From assembly GCA_027064425.1 (NCBI GenBank), contig JAMOPO010000054.1, positions 1 through 5,702 on the forward strand: a stretch of 5,702 nucleotides of DNA, read 5' to 3'. A program made the translations under genes and the position numbers. The stretch is from Methanobacteriota archaeon (GTDB lineage Archaea; JAADCQ01; Methanopyri; Methanopyrales; Methanopyraceae). The notes under the pieces are model-generated. The model searched no databases, was not told the DNA's origin, and worked only from the letters and a program-made list of their open reading frames with translations. Positions within the stretch are counted from its first letter, which is position 1; the number at the start of each line of letters is the position of its first letter. This document shows positions 4,593 to 5,702 of this stretch, piece by piece.

Positions 4593-5702
4593 GTGAAGGT
4601 CGTTTGGTCGCTCGCCCACGATGGGGAGCGGCCCGAGCCCGCCGGCGTGAGGCTGAGCTCGCTGTGCCCGCGCCTTCCGGGCGTGGAAGCCTACAAGCAC
4701 CAGGTGGACGTGGTGAGGGCGGTCGAGGACGGCGACGATGTGCTCCTCGTGGCGGGCCCTGGGGCCGGGAAGACGGAGGCGGCGTTGGCGGCGGCCTGGG
4801 AGGCGGGCTTACCGGCCGTGTTCGTGTACCCGACGAAGGCGCTGACGCGGGACCAGGAGGAGCGTATGCGAGGGTACGGGTTCGACGTGGTGGTGGCGGA
4901 CGGTGATCATCCGGGTTGGCGCGAGATGCTCAGGTCCGAGGACCCGGAGGTCGTCCTGACGAATCCTCACGCGCTGTGGTACCACGCGCGGCGCGATGGG
5001 CTGCTCTGGGAGTTCGTCGTGCGGCGTGCCACCACGATCGTCTGGGACGAGATCCAGTACTACGACCCGCGGAGGACGAACCTAGTGTTGGGTCTCATTC
5101 GGGCGCTCCGGGGCAAGCGACACCTGCTGATGTCGGGCACTATAGGCAACCCGGAGGCGGTAGCCGCGGAGGTGTGGAAGGTCACGGGCCGGTCGATCCG
5201 CGTCGTGCACGGCCGCGGCAAGCTGGCCCCGCGCACCTTCTTCGCCTGCAAGTTGGGGGACTGGAAGGCGCTGATCTCGCGCCTCGCGGCGTTCGCGACG
5301 GATGTGCGGAAGACCATCGTGTACGCCAGGTCTCGAGCGATGGCGGAGTGGATCGCGCGGGCGCTCGAGGGGGACGGGCTGCCCGTCGCGGTCCATCACG
5401 GGGCGATGTCGAGGGGCGAGCGGCGCCGGGTAGAGCGGGCCTTCAAGGAGGGCGACCTGAGGCTCGTCGTCACCGTGCGCACGCTCGAGGCGGGTATCGA
5501 CGTGGGCTCCGTGGGCCGCGTCGTGCACTTGGGGCTGCCGGAGCGGGTGGCGGACTTCTGGCAGCGGGAGGGTCGAGCGGGGCGGCGGGGCGAGCCGGCG
5601 GAGTCGTACCTGGTGGCGGTGGACGGGTGGTCCTCGTTCGTGCTGGAGCGGCGGGAGCGGTTCGAGCGGGCGTACCTGCGGGGGGAGTTGGAGTCGGCTC
5701 CG
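4593..5702 (+). CDS. SF2 DNA helicase of the COG1205 (MrfA/YprA-like) type, N-terminal 370 aa, cut by window edge
   Basis: ATP-driven nucleic-acid helicase. Starting at GTG 4593, preceded by a GGGGGGCGGG tract, the frame is open to base 5702. A Q-motif-like YKHQ is at 34-37, Walker A GPGAGKT at 55-61, motif Ia YPTKALTRDQ at 79-88, LTNPHALWY at 122-130, Walker B WDEIQ at 151-155, motif III SGTIGNPE at 181-188, and the second RecA domain has HHGAMSRGER (268-277), RTLEAGIDVG (296-305) and motif VI WQREGRAGRRG (323-333). The wording of motif Ia, SGTIGNPE and the last motif matches COG1205-type helicases, with Lhr as the nearest alternative. Motif II is DEIQ instead of the usual DEAH/DEVH, and motif III has SGT instead of SAT. 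Family members usually carry a C-terminal cysteine-cluster domain (DUF1998), which would lie outside the window. A clean GGAGGT at 4569-4574 is too far from the start to be its ribosome binding site. Roles known for the group are DNA repair (MrfA) and phage defence (DrmA, DruE). Confidence 0.93.
   Translation, partial: MKVVWSLAHDGERPEPAGVRLSSLCPRLPGVEAYKHQVDVVRAVEDGDDVLLVAGPGAGKTEAALAAAWEAGLPAVFVYPTKALTRDQEERMRGYGFDVVVADGDHPGWREMLRSEDPEVVLTNPHALWYHARRDGLLWEFVVRRATTIVWDEIQYYDPRRTNLVLGLIRALRGKRHLLMSGTIGNPEAVAAEVWKVTGRSIRVVHGRGKLAPRTFFACKLGDWKALISRLAAFATDVRKTIVYARSRAMAEWIARALEGDGLPVAVHHGAMSRGERRRVERAFKEGDLRLVVTVRTLEAGIDVGSVGRVVHLGLPERVADFWQREGRAGRRGEPAESYLVAVDGWSSFVLERRERFERAYLRGELESAP

Noticed and set aside
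4526-4906. 126-codon + strand frame from TTG 4526
   Set aside because: It overlaps the helicase in another frame, is Gly/Arg-rich in the manner of a GC-rich shadow frame, and lacks a ribosome binding site.
2325-5702. CRISPR-Cas locus (nuclease as Cas4, helicase as Cas3)
   Set aside because: No repeat array is visible, the nuclease lacks the Cas4 cysteine cluster, the helicase shows no HD domain in the visible part, and its motifs fit COG1205 better than Cas3.

Overview
The window most resembles a GC-rich hyperthermophilic archaeon of the Methanopyrus type. Third codon positions are mostly G or C, starts are often GTG or TTG, proteins are rich in Glu/Val/Arg, and the clearest promoter-like elements are archaeal TATA boxes rather than -35/-10 pairs. 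This is inferred from style; no marker gene settles the species.

Layout. Positions 1-547 hold the end of an unrecognised acidic protein, + strand, open to the left edge. Positions 548-2324 form a visibly less GC-rich segment with one 436-codon, helix-rich orphan gene (684-1994, +) and a 330-bp tail with no convincing gene. Positions 2325-2765 (- strand) encode a small stand-alone nuclease of the PD-(D/E)XK fold with a full RecB-type signature. Head-to-head with it, and overlapping its start by up to 39 bp, lies a + strand gene (about 2727-4127) for an unrecognised protein of about 466 residues rich in His, Trp and Cys. A 465-bp non-coding stretch (4128-4592) follows, with hairpins, inverted repeats and two TATA-like elements. 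The last gene (4593 to the right edge, +) encodes the N-terminal 370 residues of a superfamily 2 helicase resembling the COG1205 (MrfA/YprA) group.

Working together. A RecB-like nuclease, a large orphan protein and a COG1205-like helicase side by side suggest DNA processing, repair or defence. COG1205-type helicases also occur in the DISARM (DrmA) and Druantia (DruE) phage-defence systems, so a new archaeal defence or repair module is possible. The three genes are not one operon: the nuclease is divergent, and the helicase appears to have its own promoter. The functional link is therefore inferred from proximity and domain type only. No CRISPR array, tRNA, rRNA, transposase or integrase was seen.
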